This document shows positions 38,464 to 50,167 of a DNA stretch of 64,000 nucleotides, piece after piece. Below the pieces are notes generated by a model. It was not told the origin of the DNA. It did not search any database and worked only from the letters and a program-made list of their open reading frames with translations. How positions within the stretch are numbered: position 1 is the stretch's first letter; every line of letters begins with the position of its first letter. This DNA comes from Solanum dulcamara (Eukaryota > Streptophyta > Magnoliopsida > Solanales > Solanaceae): NCBI RefSeq assembly GCF_947179165.1, contig NC_077240.1, forward strand, positions 80,736,001 through 80,800,000, in the 5' to 3' direction. A program made the translations under genes and the position numbers.

Positions 38464-38583
38464 TATGTTGCTCAGACTCTTCAAATATGAAGCCTCACTC
38501 GTGTCGGGATACTCCAAAAATGCACTACTTTTTGAGCATCCAACACACACCCAGTGGCATTTTTGAAGAGTTCGAGCAACTTT
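38464..38583. mobile_element. Small inverted-repeat MITE
   Basis: About 120 bases bounded by TATGTTGCTCAGACTCTTCAA and the near-complement TTGAAGAGTTCGAGCAACTTT, with an internal palindromic centre (TCCAAAAATGCACTACTTTT). This matches a short foldback repeat common in nightshade DNA. Confidence 0.6.
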
Positions 38584-38968
38584 GCATCAATACACTCACA
38601 AATTAAATTCTTACCCCAAAAAAAGATTTTGCCAAACACCTAAAAGCCCAAATGGATTGAATATTCCCTCAAAGTAGTACTACTACAGAAATAATATAAA
38701 GGGCAACAACAAATAATTCCCAAAAAAATTGACAAAAAGCTCAAATTTGAACACACTGAATCAAACACAAGCATAAATGCACACCCAAATGAAATTATTA
38801 CCCAGAAAACCGTTCTTGATGAACACCCAAAAAACCAAATGGGTCAAAAATGAGAGAGAAAATAAAGGGCATGACCAAAAATTGACAAAAAGCTCAAATG
38901 GGTCGAAAATTCTTACCCAGAAAACAGTTTTCGAAAATTCTGTCAAAGTAGTAAACACTGAAGTTGTT

Positions 38969-39157
38969 TTAATCTTGTACAAGCTGTTTGAGTCGGGCTT
39001 TGATGTAATCTTTTCTGGCCTTAGCTCGAGCTTGTTGAGGGGCAATATTGGAAAAGGAAAGATATGCACCGGCGGCGATGAGAGTAACGCCGGCGATGAC
39101 GCCGGAGAGTGTGAATTTGAGTTGCTTAGAGGTGGGCGGAAAGGCCCAAAATACCAT
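38969..39157 (-). CDS. Small single-span membrane protein, 62 aa
   Basis: An intronless frame starts MVFWAFPPTSKQLKFTLSG. It has one hydrophobic helix at about residues 15-37 (LSGVIAGVTLIAAGAYLSF) and a basic C-terminal tail (ARAKARKDYIKARLKQL). This layout, a Trp-containing N-terminus, one span and a positively charged tail, resembles small conserved plant proteins of organelle membranes. I do not recognise the family with certainty and assign no function. Codon use is more coding-like than in overlapping frames; the opposite-strand frame at 38777-39163 looks like a shadow. Confidence 0.6.
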   Translation of the reverse strand: MVFWAFPPTSKQLKFTLSGVIAGVTLIAAGAYLSFSNIAPQQARAKARKDYIKARLKQLVQD

Positions 39158-39679
39158 TTCTAAGGGGAAAGAAGAGTAATGCAGAAAAGGTCAATGTGGT
39201 TAAGAGTGAATGGAAAAAGCTACTTGCTGGAAAAGAAACATAACTTGTCCACTATTAATTTTATACATTTTATAAAAAAAAAAAATAACATAAGTATTTT
39301 ATTATAATTTTTATATTAATTGAGATGTAATCTTAAATCTTAAAAATTAGTCTAAAAAATAAGTAATTAATATATCAAGAATAAAATACAAAAAAATTAT
39401 GATATGTTAAAAAAGGACAAGTGAAAAAAAAAAATCTATTTATATTGTTGATTCAACGAAATATAAGCTTATAATGGGTGTTAAGTATAAAGTCTGAATG
39501 CATTAAAGGAAAATCAACAATTAAGATTTTATTTATTTTTCATAAAGTATTTAATTCACTTCTTTCAAATGCTTGAGTATCGTCAAGGAAGCATGAATAT
39601 ATTTAGAGATGGCAAAATTAATTCATAAAATCATAATTTATAAATTGTTTATTTATTAGTTCAGCTCATTTTAGATTAT
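39158..39679. other. AT-rich 5' flank of the 62-aa gene
   Basis: Contains the 5' UTR/promoter of the small membrane protein gene and AT-rich sequence. Nothing else is recognised. Confidence 0.5.
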
Positions 39680-39747
39680 GTGTGTGGATAGAACCTAATG
39701 ATTGATGGAGGTTATAGAAAAACTAATCCACTTTTTTTAATGTGAAT
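39680..39747 (+). pseudogene. SDR C-terminal relic, copy 1
   Basis: ATGATTGATGGAGGTTATAG followed by AAAAACTAATCCACTTTTT matches the SDR-1 end (MIDGGYSKTNPLF) with Ser changed to Arg and an early TGA. Only about 20 codons of similarity are visible. The gene upstream is gone. Confidence 0.7.
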
Positions 39748-41250
39748 TAGAGAGTTTTTCCTTATAACTATAGTGTCGGAATCAACTTGTGCATACCTTC
39801 ACAAATTTCACGAGTTACATATCATCCCCTAACAATAAAAGTATCTGATAATTTTATTCATCGTGATTCTTGAACGCTAGGAAAGAAATCACTGGATAAC
39901 TTATTTGTCTTTCATGTACGTAGCATTAAACACATTGTTCTTCAAAGTGGATGCCCAAATGCAAAACTTTCTTAAACAAAGAATGTAGAATCATGTGCTA
40001 TTAAATTTAGGAAAAAGACTTAAATATGTCATCGAATTTTGAGAAAATATTTATTTATGTCATCCGTTATAAATTTGGCTCATCTATGTCATTGCTGTTT
40101 GAGAAAAAGCTCATCTATGTCATTATTTTTTAACTCCGATTTTGCAAAATCACCTAAACAACTTTTAACACTTTTCTATTGGAGTTTTTGAATCAAATAT
40201 ATTTTTTTTGCGATGAACATTCTACCAAAACGAATTGAAATATTTAATTAATTTAATAATCACAAAGAAAAATGCACAAAAATTAGCAATGTTTCTCTTA
40301 CTAATCATAACTATACAAGTTATTTGCTAAAATAAGTGAGCTTTTATCATTATATTTATGATTGTATTATGAATAATTTTTGTACTGATAAGAATTTAAA
40401 AAGATGATACAACTTAAGATATTGTATTTGATAATATTTTGTCATAATAACGACAAATTATATTTTGAAGTTGACTAGGATTCCATGCATTTGACGCGGT
40501 TGTGTTGAAGGAATTAGGGTTTTGTTTTCCATATAGAGTAAGTGTGAAAAGATAAAATAGTCAACAAAGAAATTTCTTAATACTTGACGTGCTTTTTCTT
40601 GGTTTCGAAGAACGACTAGAAATATGAAGTTTTACTCGATCTATAACAAAATATTAATATAATTCTGATGTTTGCCATAAAAAATAAAAAGTTTGATCAT
40701 ACGTACAACTTCTTATTTAGATCGATAACAAAATCGTGATATTATTAAGTGATGGAGGTTATAGAAAAACTAATCCACTTTTTTCAATGTGAATTAGAGA
40801 GTTTTTTTCTTTATAACTATAGTGTCGAAATCAACTTGTGCATATCTTCACAAATTTCATGAGTTACATATCATCTCCCATCAGTAAAAGTATCGAATGA
40901 TTTTATTCATCATGATTCTTGAACGCTGCGAAAGAAATCACTGGATAACTTATTTGTCTTTCATGTACGTAGCAATTAAACACATTTTTCTTCAAAGTGG
41001 ATGCCCAAATGCAAAACTTTCTTGAACAAGAGAACGTAGAATCATGTACTATTAAATTTAGGGGAAAAGACTCAAATATGTCATCGAATTTTGAAAAAAT
41101 ATTTATTTATGTCATCCGTTAAAAGTTTGGCTCATCTATGCCATTGGTGATTGAGAAAAGGCTCATCTATGCCATTATTTTTTAACTCCGATTTTGCAAA
41201 ATCGCCTAAACAACTTTTAACACTTTTCTATTGGAGTTTTTGAATCAAAT
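39692..41250. repeat. Direct duplication, about 1,056-base period
   Basis: The block from the SDR relic (39692) through ATGTACGTAGCATTAAACAC and the left arm of an inverted-repeat element (about 40010-40205) recurs from 40748 to about 41270 with scattered differences. Between the copies (40206-40747) lies AT-rich sequence present once. Confidence 0.8.
40748..40801 (+). pseudogene. SDR C-terminal relic, copy 2
   Basis: Second copy of the relic at 39692-39747, starting at GTGATGGAGGTTATAG and carried by the 1,056-base duplication. It also ends in TGA shortly after the NPLF codons. Confidence 0.7.
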
Positions 41251-41516
41251 GTATTTTTTGCGTCTTCTTCTTCAAGAACACCAACAACACACGAAGAACA
41301 CCAAAAATTCAAATTTCCAACTTCTTTAATCTTTCACAAAATCACCTCAAATTTCAATAGTAGCATCCCTTCGAGCTAGATATCAAAACTCAATATCTTT
41401 TAAACTCGAATTCAACTTAACCCAACAAGACACACCTAAAATTTCTTCAAAGTTTTAAAACTTTAACTTTTTTTAATGGTAAAATTTTCTCTACAACTCC
41501 AAATCACTTGAAATTT

Positions 41517-42368
41517 GGCCTTACCCATCGGTGGCCTCTTAAAGTTGGCACCAACTTTCATTTAGACACCTAAACCAGGAGATATTCATTTTAGACACAT
41601 AATGTAAGGGTCTGATGTGTCATTTTGACACTTTTTACACAACTGGCACCTCACGTGTTTTCCACCTACCTGAGGCGCGTAGAAGCTATTTTTTCATCTG
41701 ATGTGGCATCAAACAAGGCCTATAACGGTCATATCTCTCTTATCTATATATTTATGCCGCTTCTTCTTCATTTTTGCCCTAATTTCTTAGCTTGTTTCTC
41801 TTATTTAAAAAAAAAAAAAAGGCAGAACTGAGGAGAATTATGAGGAGAATTGCACTTTCAAGTACTTTTCAAGTAGTTTCTAGTTTCGAAAGATCTGAAT
41901 TTTTAATTTTTAAGAATAAATCTCTAGTCTTACCTCCATAATTTAGTCATATTGACTCACTAGAATTGTAAAGAAAATGGAGATGAGGGAGTACTACTAT
42001 CATCTACAGCCTTGTGAAATGTTGATTATTTGATGTGATTTTGTCGAATTTGTTGTGAATGTGGATGAAATCTATTTTTTTCCTCTTTTCGGTTGCCTAC
42101 ATATTCAGTCGTATTTTCAAGCATGAACAGGATATTTTTCTTTATAATACGATGGGGTGGGGGAGGGGTTGGGGTTGGGTGGGTGGGGTTGGAGAAGACG
42201 ACGAAGGGGTGGGTGGTGTTGGAAGACCACTGATAGGGTGTGGGTGTGGGGGTTAATAGTTGTTAATTTTTATTTTTAAAAAAAATTATTATTTGGATAA
42301 AAAAACACGTGTCATCAAATTATTGGTCATTTTTTTCTATTCAGAAGTCATTATTTGATATTTATTTT

Positions 42369-42452
<84 letters not shown>

Positions 42453-42704
42453 GTATGACACGTCTCCTTATTTAATTCGCTTCTTTTGACACGTCAGGCG
42501 TAGGGTTGGCAGGATATAATTGATCAACTAATCTATGTGGAGAAAAGTGTAATACATGCTCTAGACTCCAACTTCAGATTATTTAAAAAGTGTCAAAATG
42601 ACAATTAGACACTTACATTAGGTGTCTAAAATGAACATCTCCTGATTTAGATGTTTAAGTGAAAGTTGATGCCAACTTTAAGGGTCCACCGATGGGTTTG
42701 GCCC
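41517..42704. mobile_element. Mutator-type non-autonomous element nested in the foldback element
   Basis: Inverted termini of about 125 bases: GGCCTTACCCATCGGTGGCC at the left, and at the right the complement of GGGCCAAACCCATCGGTGG. It is flanked by TTGAAATTT at 41508-41516 and 42705-42713, a 9-base duplication characteristic of Mutator-like elements. The interior contains a G-rich tract (42150-42253) and a (TA)n run. The open frame over the G-rich tract is low complexity and not called a gene. Confidence 0.85.
42371..42440. repeat. (TA)n microsatellite followed by GTAT repeats
   Basis: About 70 bases of uninterrupted TA dinucleotides, then four GTAT/ATGT tetramers. Length is likely variable between individuals and error-prone in assembly. 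Confidence 0.95.
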
Positions 42705-43035
42705 TTGAAATTTTGAACATAGACATAGTGAATTTTAAAATAGTATTTTTGGGGTCTACATTCAAAATTTCAAGTAATTTAAAATTGTGGTGAAAATTCC
42801 ACCATTAAAGGAGGTTTTGCAAAATCGGAGTTAATGAAGTAAAAAAGTACCCTTGGTGTTAATGAAGCAAAAAAGTACATTTGATTCAAAAACTCCAATA
42901 GAAAAGCGTTACAAGTTGTTTTGGTGGTTTTGCAAAATCGGAGTTGAAACATAATGGCATAGATGAGTCAAACTTTTAACGGATGGCTAAATGAGTCTTT
43001 TTTCAAAATTCGATGACATATTTGAACCTCTTAAA

Positions 43036-44549
43036 GAAATTTTGGATAAAAAATATAATAATTTTTTACTTTATTTAATGTGTGGATCATTATAATAATT
43101 GAGAAAATGAAATAATATTTAGGTAATTGTAGTATCCGTTCTTACATAGTTACCTATTTAATTTGTTGTCTCATTTATATTCTGATTACTAACATGAACT
43201 CACATTATTATTCCTATATTTCTTTTTCTTATCCTTCCCTTTCTCCTTTCTATTTAACCCCTACCTTGGAGTTCCTATCCTTTTTGCTCCCTTGGTGACT
43301 CGAACTCAAAACTTTAAGATTGGAATTGGAAATAAGGGGTGTTCATCATTTCGAGCAATTATCTTATTATTGAATATTTTGAAATTTCCAAATGTTAAGC
43401 TTTTTGTACTATGCAAAATATATTGTTGCCTGTTTTCAAAAAGTTCAAATCTGTTTTTTGATGTCTTCTTCAAATTTCAAGCATTGCAACAAGTTATCGT
43501 TATATTGAAGTAACATAACACTATTTCAATATCGCTATATCAATTTATTAAACTCTTGAGCCAAATTTTATTATTATAACTTTATATTATATTTTTTCAT
43601 TGAATATTTGCATTCTTTACCTTTTTACTTTATAAGATTTGTGTATATTCTACTATTCATATATCTTACTCGTTGGATTACACAAAACATATGTTATTGT
43701 TGTTATAGATACCCACCAATGTGGTCACACAATTAGACAAATCTTTGGTGAATACCTCCTAGGTCCATTTACCATATTGATCCTCACACTCTCATATAGT
43801 GAAAAAATCATGCAAATAAATATGACTTTTTCGACAAAGAAGTCATATTTGATTTCTGATTATTTACTATAAATTTCAACTTCTGTATTCTGTCTATTTC
43901 TTCAAAGTTATTTCATTTTTAAAAAAATCAATCTAGTACTAGAACAGTATATATAGTGTGAATCACAAAAAAAGAGGTGCAAATTGAAAATTACTTTTGT
44001 TGATGTGTTGAAAAGAGCATTTAAGAAAGTTGGAATAGCTAAAGACTTCCCCATACTAAGATCATACTTAATTTTTCATCTAAATTTAAATTAATCAAAC
44101 CTTAAAATAAATATAACCTCAAATGGAAAATAAAAAGAGGCTTCTAATGTTGTATCATCTAAGGTTATTTTAGAATAATAAATATCTCTTTATTTTAATC
44201 AAAGATCTCAAATTTAAATCTTGAAAATGAAATCGACTTTGATAAAAAGTATTTAAACCCAAATTAAGTAAGACTCTCCAACATAAATCTAAATTAATCA
44301 AGCCCTAAGCGAATATCTAACTTCGAATGGAAAATAAAAAACGAGACGTGCAACTAATATAATGTATTATCATCAACGATTGTGGTTGGTAAGAATGATA
44401 AATATCTATATATCTTTAATTAATTAAAATCTCAAATTTAAGTTTTAAAAATTAAATTACCTTTATTAGAAAATATTTATATTCAAAATAAGATTTTTTA
44501 ATATAAATCTAAATTAATTGAACATGGCGAATATCAAATTTGAGATGAA

Positions 44550-44585
<36 letters not shown>

Positions 44586-47500
44586 GGCAACTATTGTATC
44601 TTCATTCATTGTAAGGGGTCTATGGTGGATGAAAGAGACCTTCCTAGTGGCTAGTTAGTTAGTACTTTCAAAGTTTCAATTTGTGTTTAACTAGACACAA
44701 TTTTTTTTAAAAAAATAAATTTAATTTAAATTAAATATATAAAATATAGCTAAATATTTTTTAATTTTACATTTTTAAATATATCATCTGAAAAATTAAA
44801 ATTAAAAAGTACGCTGTCAAAAAAATAATAAAAATATATAAAGTAAAATAAATATAATAAATAAATTAAAACGATGAGAGTATTATATTATTTTTTTTAA
44901 AACATATTAGCTCATATTGGCTGTATGATTCATTGATTCTATTGTCTCTTTTCTCTAGCCGCCTTTGCCCCACAACACTAAAATTTATTTATTAAAAAGG
45001 TACAAACATATGTGTGCTACTTGCAATTTTACATATATATTAATTTTTTTTAGAGATTTTACTATTACTTTGGTCAAGATAGCTTAAGAGCAAGTTAATA
45101 TTATCAGAAAAAAGAAAATAATTTTGTGAAGAAAGAGAGAAATTTTCAAATCAAATATATTTTTAAGAGATTTTTTAGAAAAATTCGTATGAAATTTATT
45201 TGATCAATAAAAGAGAGATACTTTTAATGAGAAGAATATCATAGGGCTATTGATGAAATCACAAATCAGTGTTAGCTTCATTTTGAATTAATCCATTATT
45301 TTTTAGCCCTTAAATATTGATGAAATTGCTTGAAACTAGAACAATTTCAATTCAAATCCCGATAATCGATTTTGAAAGCAACAAATCATAATGGACTTTT
45401 CAGGCAAGAGGATCATCGAAAGACATTCAAAACTGTAATATAACGTGAAAAAAGCACACTAAATAAGGATTTTTGAAATTAAGATTTCATATTAGATTTA
45501 GTTGATAATAATTGTTGGTAATTTTATTTAGGATTTAATTAATTTATGTTTCAAAAAATATGACGTCCTACTTAATATGATTCTTTAATTTGTATTTCCA
45601 AAATATCCATTGACGATATTAAATAAATAAAAAGATGTTATCTCTAAAGTTTGTACAGTAAAATATGATAATCATACATTTCAATATGATAAATCAGAAC
45701 AGGTAAAAATTAAGAATATAAATTTTTTCATTATTTATTATATATAAAAAAAAAATTACACATGCTTAACTTATAAAAAATAATAATCAAACCCTCATAT
45801 AAGTAGGTGTATTTTTACCCATATAATAATTATTAAATTAAAAAAAAAAAGCTTTGCAACCTTATCCACATTCTCAACACGCTTTGGCCACACCCTACAA
45901 TTCAGCAGCCATGTACGAACGAATTCGTACTACTTTTCCGTCTCATATTAATTGTCGCATTTTAAATTTTGAGAATTAATATAATTAGTTTTTTAAAAAA
46001 TTAATATAATTTAATTAATTTAATTTATATTATAATTTAAATATAAAAAATATTATATATTACAATTCTTCTTATAAAGTAAAATATGACAAATATTTTA
46101 AAACAGAAAAAGTAATTAGTTAAGAGTCAATGACTCCTCGTGTTCGAATTAATTAATGTCTCACATTGATCAATTAATTAATCTCTAAATCCATGATATT
46201 TTGTATTTTGACGTGAGAGGTGAAAGTATCGAGAGATGTAAGAGATAAAAAAATATATATAAATTATATATAAAGGGACAAGAACATATAAAGGATAGGA
46301 AAACCAACATTAATTAGTGACGTGAAAGAAACGAAAAGAAAATTATAAATAAATCCGCTATACATTCCATTTGATTTCATACTATGAATTTTTTTTGAAG
46401 TATCTGTAATAGAATATGTGTTTAAAAAAAATATATTACGTCTGATTTTATTTTTAGTAGATGAGATTGAAATTTCGCACTTTACTTAGCTAATCTGATA
46501 TGACAAGTGTTAATTCGAATTAAATAGACTTTGAATTATTGTAAATACCAACGAATTTTCCAACCAAGATTGAACTTGCATTGGCTTGACTATATATCTA
46601 GTACCAAGTCAATTGCATTTAAAATATATTTGTGTGGTCATTTAAAAAGTAACGTTTTCCTCAATTTTGATTGATTTACATAAATATCTTCTTCTTCTTT
46701 TTAGATTTCTATTCTAATATTTTATTTTTATTTTTAAAACAAGTAATAACATATATATGAAATGGTTAAGGACCTTTTCTCTTGAACATTTGTTGATCAG
46801 TTTATTTGGCTAATTATATTAATTAAATTTCAAAGAGTCAATGTCAGAAATTATAAAGTTAATTTACCTAATGATTGTCAATGCTAATAGAAAAATCCTT
46901 CAGTAGAAAAATATAGTAATTCTTTATAAATTACAATTTGACAGAAAATATAGTTTATTCTTTATAATTTTTTTTTTGAGAAAACAATATAATTCATCCT
47001 TCGAATTTATGTGATATATTTTAATTGACCATAAAATTAAAAGAATGGAAACGAAAAATTTGTATATTAAATATGTCATAATATTCATGTGAATATAAAA
47101 ATTTTAAAACTTGTGATTTTAAATATATATGTCATATAATTTATGTGGCTAAAAAGTATCTCATTAAAGTAAAATATGAAAAGTTAAAATTTAATTATTC
47201 TCAAATATAAATTGTGCCATTGATTAACGATCAATAAAATGCAGCCTCTTTCTTGAAGGTAAGACATACTCATCTTATCGTATCTCACTATTTTCTATAA
47301 AAAAAAAAAGGAGCATTACGTTATTTTCACACATATAATAATAGGTGGTGTGGCTGCTTAGAACTGTCAAAACTATAGACTTAAAAATATAAAATATTTA
47401 AAGAAGATAAAAAAAAGAACAATTTGCACCCGAAATTACAATATATATATTTATTTTTTTAAAAAAGAGAGAACAAGTTGCACCCCCCAAATAACACGTT

Positions 47501-47770
47501 GAAGAACATTTCTAAGTAATTCATTTATTGACCATAGACTCAAAACCAAGTCAATTACATCCTTTGTTTACTCTTCCTTCATAGTGCGTATACTATATAC
47601 TTGTTTCTCGGTTTCAATTTTAATTTTAATTTTTTACCTTACATATTTAAAATCATAAGATTAAAAAATATTTTGGTACATTTTACGTATTTTTAATTTA
47701 AAATCGATCATAAAATTCAAAAATTTACAAGATAAACAAATTAAAACGGATAGAATAGTTTCCTTTTCCC
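43036..47770. other. Gene-poor AT-rich interval
   Basis: No gene supported over 4.7 kb. Open frames of 70-80 codons near 43292 and 43639 have no motif and AT-driven composition. An (AAT)n microsatellite lies at about 44549-44584. The right end (47200-47770) is shared with 52190-53290 and forms the duplicated upstream region of the PCR genes. Confidence 0.6.
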
Positions 47771-47774
47771 CCAC

Positions 47775-47782
47775 TATAAATA
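47775..47782 (+). promoter_or_regulatory. Probable TATA box of PCR gene A
   Basis: CCCACTATAAATACATCTGAT is conserved with CTACTATAAATACAACTGAT at gene B. The TATAAATA lies about 115 bases upstream of the ATG. Confidence 0.65.
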
Positions 47783-47891
47783 CATCTGATAATTTGCCTA
47801 TCTTTCACAAGAACTACATACTTTTTTGTGTCTTTCATTTCATTTTTCTCAACAACAACCAAAAAACTCTTCAAAGAATTTTTAAGTTATC

Positions 47892-48546
47892 ATGAACCCC
47901 TCAGCTCCACCAGCTTACGGCGAAAAACCGATGACCGGCATCCCTGTGCCGGGACAGTTTCAACCTAATCATCCCGGAACTTGGTCTACTGGACTCTGTG
48001 ATTGTTTCTCCGATGTCCCAAATTGTAAGTGTTTTTTTTTTCTTTATTCTTAATTATGACACTATTTTTCTTATTAGTCCATTTTTTCAAAAATGTACAA
48101 TTAAATAAAAATAAGTTAAACACTTTTGACAGAAAATTATACTATCTATATATAAAAAAAAAATTCTATTACATGTGACACATTATCTTATTAATTCCTA
48201 TCTTTAATTGGTGATTATTATTCTTTTTTTTATATATATATATAGGTTGCTTAACTTGCTGGTGTCCATGTATTACATTTGGACAGATTGCAGAGATCGT
48301 CGACAAGGGAACAACTTGTAAGCAAACAGAAAAAATATCCTATGTCATTATTACAAGTTCATTTTAAATTAACAATCGTATTTATATCCTTTCGTTAAGA
48401 AGTAATCGTTAAAAGTTATTTTTTTTTGTCGATATAGAGGCAAGACTATGTACATACCATTCTCTTCCGACTCAATAATGGAGCGAGGAATTTAAACAAA
48501 GAAATTCAAAAAAGAAAAGAGAAAATAATACGAGGAAATTTAACAA

Positions 48547-48613
<67 letters not shown>

Positions 48614-48722
48614 GAGCAAGACTATGTACATACCATTCTCTCCCGACTCAATAATGGAGCGAGGAATTTAAACAAAAAAATTCAAAAAAGAAAAGAGAAA
48701 ATAATACGAGGAAATTTAACAA

Positions 48723-48761
<39 letters not shown>

Positions 48762-50167
48762 AAAAATATCATTTTTGCCCTTTACATAGTATATTTTTCA
48801 ACGAAGGGATTTAATTGAACCCACCGCTCCCCCTGCACCCCTCTACCTTCCTCCGTCCAAATCTCATTTATGAAATTTCACTGAATATATTAGTGTTGTT
48901 ATTATTGTTGTTATCATTATTATTCATTTCCTAGACAATATGAGTTCTAATTTTAAAGATATTTACACAATAATATTAGTTAAAAGACAATTATTACAGG
49001 TCACAATTTATAATAAATAGCCATTGATTTGTAACTTAGAGAAGGACAAATAATCTACGTACTATTGTGTTTAACTTTTCACTATTAGTCATACAAATGT
49101 CTATAATTTTTTTACGACACATTTTTTTTATCTTTAAAATTCGTGTTTAATTAAATACCATCGTATAAATTATGATTGTGACTAATTGTGAATATAATAT
49201 TGTTATTTGCAGCTTGTGGTTTAAGTGGAGGTCTGTATTTGTTAATTGAATTATTAACAGGATGTGGATGTATTTATTCATGTTTCTATCGTACAAAAAT
49301 GAGGAAACAATACATGTTACCAGAAAGCCCTTGTGGGGACTGTTGTCTTCATTTTTGCTGTGAATGTTGTGCTTTGTGCCAAGAACATCGTGAACTCAAA
49401 CATCGTGGATATGACATGTCTATTGGTAAGTAACATTCCTCTTTTCTTCTTTTGTTTGTTTCTCGTTCGATATTCAGTATTTGTTTTGGGCTAGACTAAT
49501 AAAATTTATATTAAAAAAATTTATTTTTTTAAAGGTATGATTCAATCTAGACCTCTAATTAAATATATAGCACGACTACTTAGCAACCTACAATAAATTT
49601 TGGTGGTGCAACTAATATTACCCGACCCGAAAGCAAAACTAGCAATATATATATATATATGGAAAAAAAATGTCATTATTTCATATCATCAAAAAGTCTC
49701 ATCTCGGAGGTGAAACGACTTCTATCTTAGTGCTCGATCCGACTTCTGGTCAAAGATGGAAAAGTCTTACCAGTGCATCGGCCACCATGGGTAGATACAA
49801 CCACCTTTAGTGGTATAAATATTGCTCAACTAAACATAAATTTAAACTTCTCATTTTGTGTTAATTAAACAACAATATGCTCTTATATCAACAAAAATGT
49901 CATGACATACTTTAATATTATAAAATTTAAGAATATTTTTATATGTATCAAAAGTTTTTTTTCATTTTTAAACGGTCTATCCAGACATCGTTACATAACA
50001 TAAAGCTAACAATATTTTTGTTTTTGTTTTTGTTTTAGTTAAAAATTTTGAGATATACTTATGGTTCTTTTGTTTACAACATATGTATAGGTTGGCAAGA
50101 AAATATGAATAACCAAAATAGAGGGATAGCAATGGCTCCAGGAGTTCAAGGAGGAATGACTCGATAA
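47892..50167 (+). CDS. PLAC8/PCR family cysteine-rich protein, copy A
   Basis: Exons 47892-48024, 48246-48317, 49213-49425 and 50091-50167 join in phase to 495 nt (164 aa). It belongs to the plant cadmium resistance / cell-number-regulator (PLAC8) family. These are small plasma-membrane proteins, some of which affect heavy-metal or zinc export and organ size. The signature CCLTCWCPC begins where exon 1 meets exon 2; further Cys clusters ([29 protein letters not shown]) lie in exon 3, together with a hydrophobic stretch [10 protein letters not shown]. The N-terminal Pro-rich part is [12 protein letters not shown]. Function of this copy is inferred from family only. Intron 2 carries a 176-base tandem duplication and long (TA)n runs. 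Confidence 0.92.
48441..48758. repeat. 176-base tandem duplication with (TA)n/(GA)n in PCR-A intron 2
   Basis: CAAGACTATGTACATACCATTC starts at 48441 and again at 48617. Each copy ends in AACTTTTATATATATA microsatellite. The first is followed by a GA run. Copy B of the gene lacks this whole block. Confidence 0.9.

Larger units (their letters stand above)
41063..43035. mobile_element. Long inverted-repeat (foldback) element
   Basis: The left arm begins GAAAAGACTCAAATATGTC and the right arm is its complement ending GACATATTTGAACCTCTT. Arms run about 200 bases and include GGCTCATCTATGCCATT and TCTATTGGAGTTTTTGAATC in both. Related shorter copies are at 56805-57009 and about 57100-57190. A lone left arm lies at 40010-40205. 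No transposase was recognised. Confidence 0.75.

Noticed and set aside
38777..39163. 128-codon plus-strand frame
   Set aside because: Antisense to the 62-aa membrane protein gene, Lys-rich low-complexity start, no motif.
42059..42256. Gly/Trp/Val-rich 65-codon frame
   Set aside because: Encoded by the G-rich tract of a Mutator-type element; low complexity.
43639..43872. 77-codon frame in the gene-poor interval
   Set aside because: AT-driven composition, no splice context or recognised domain.
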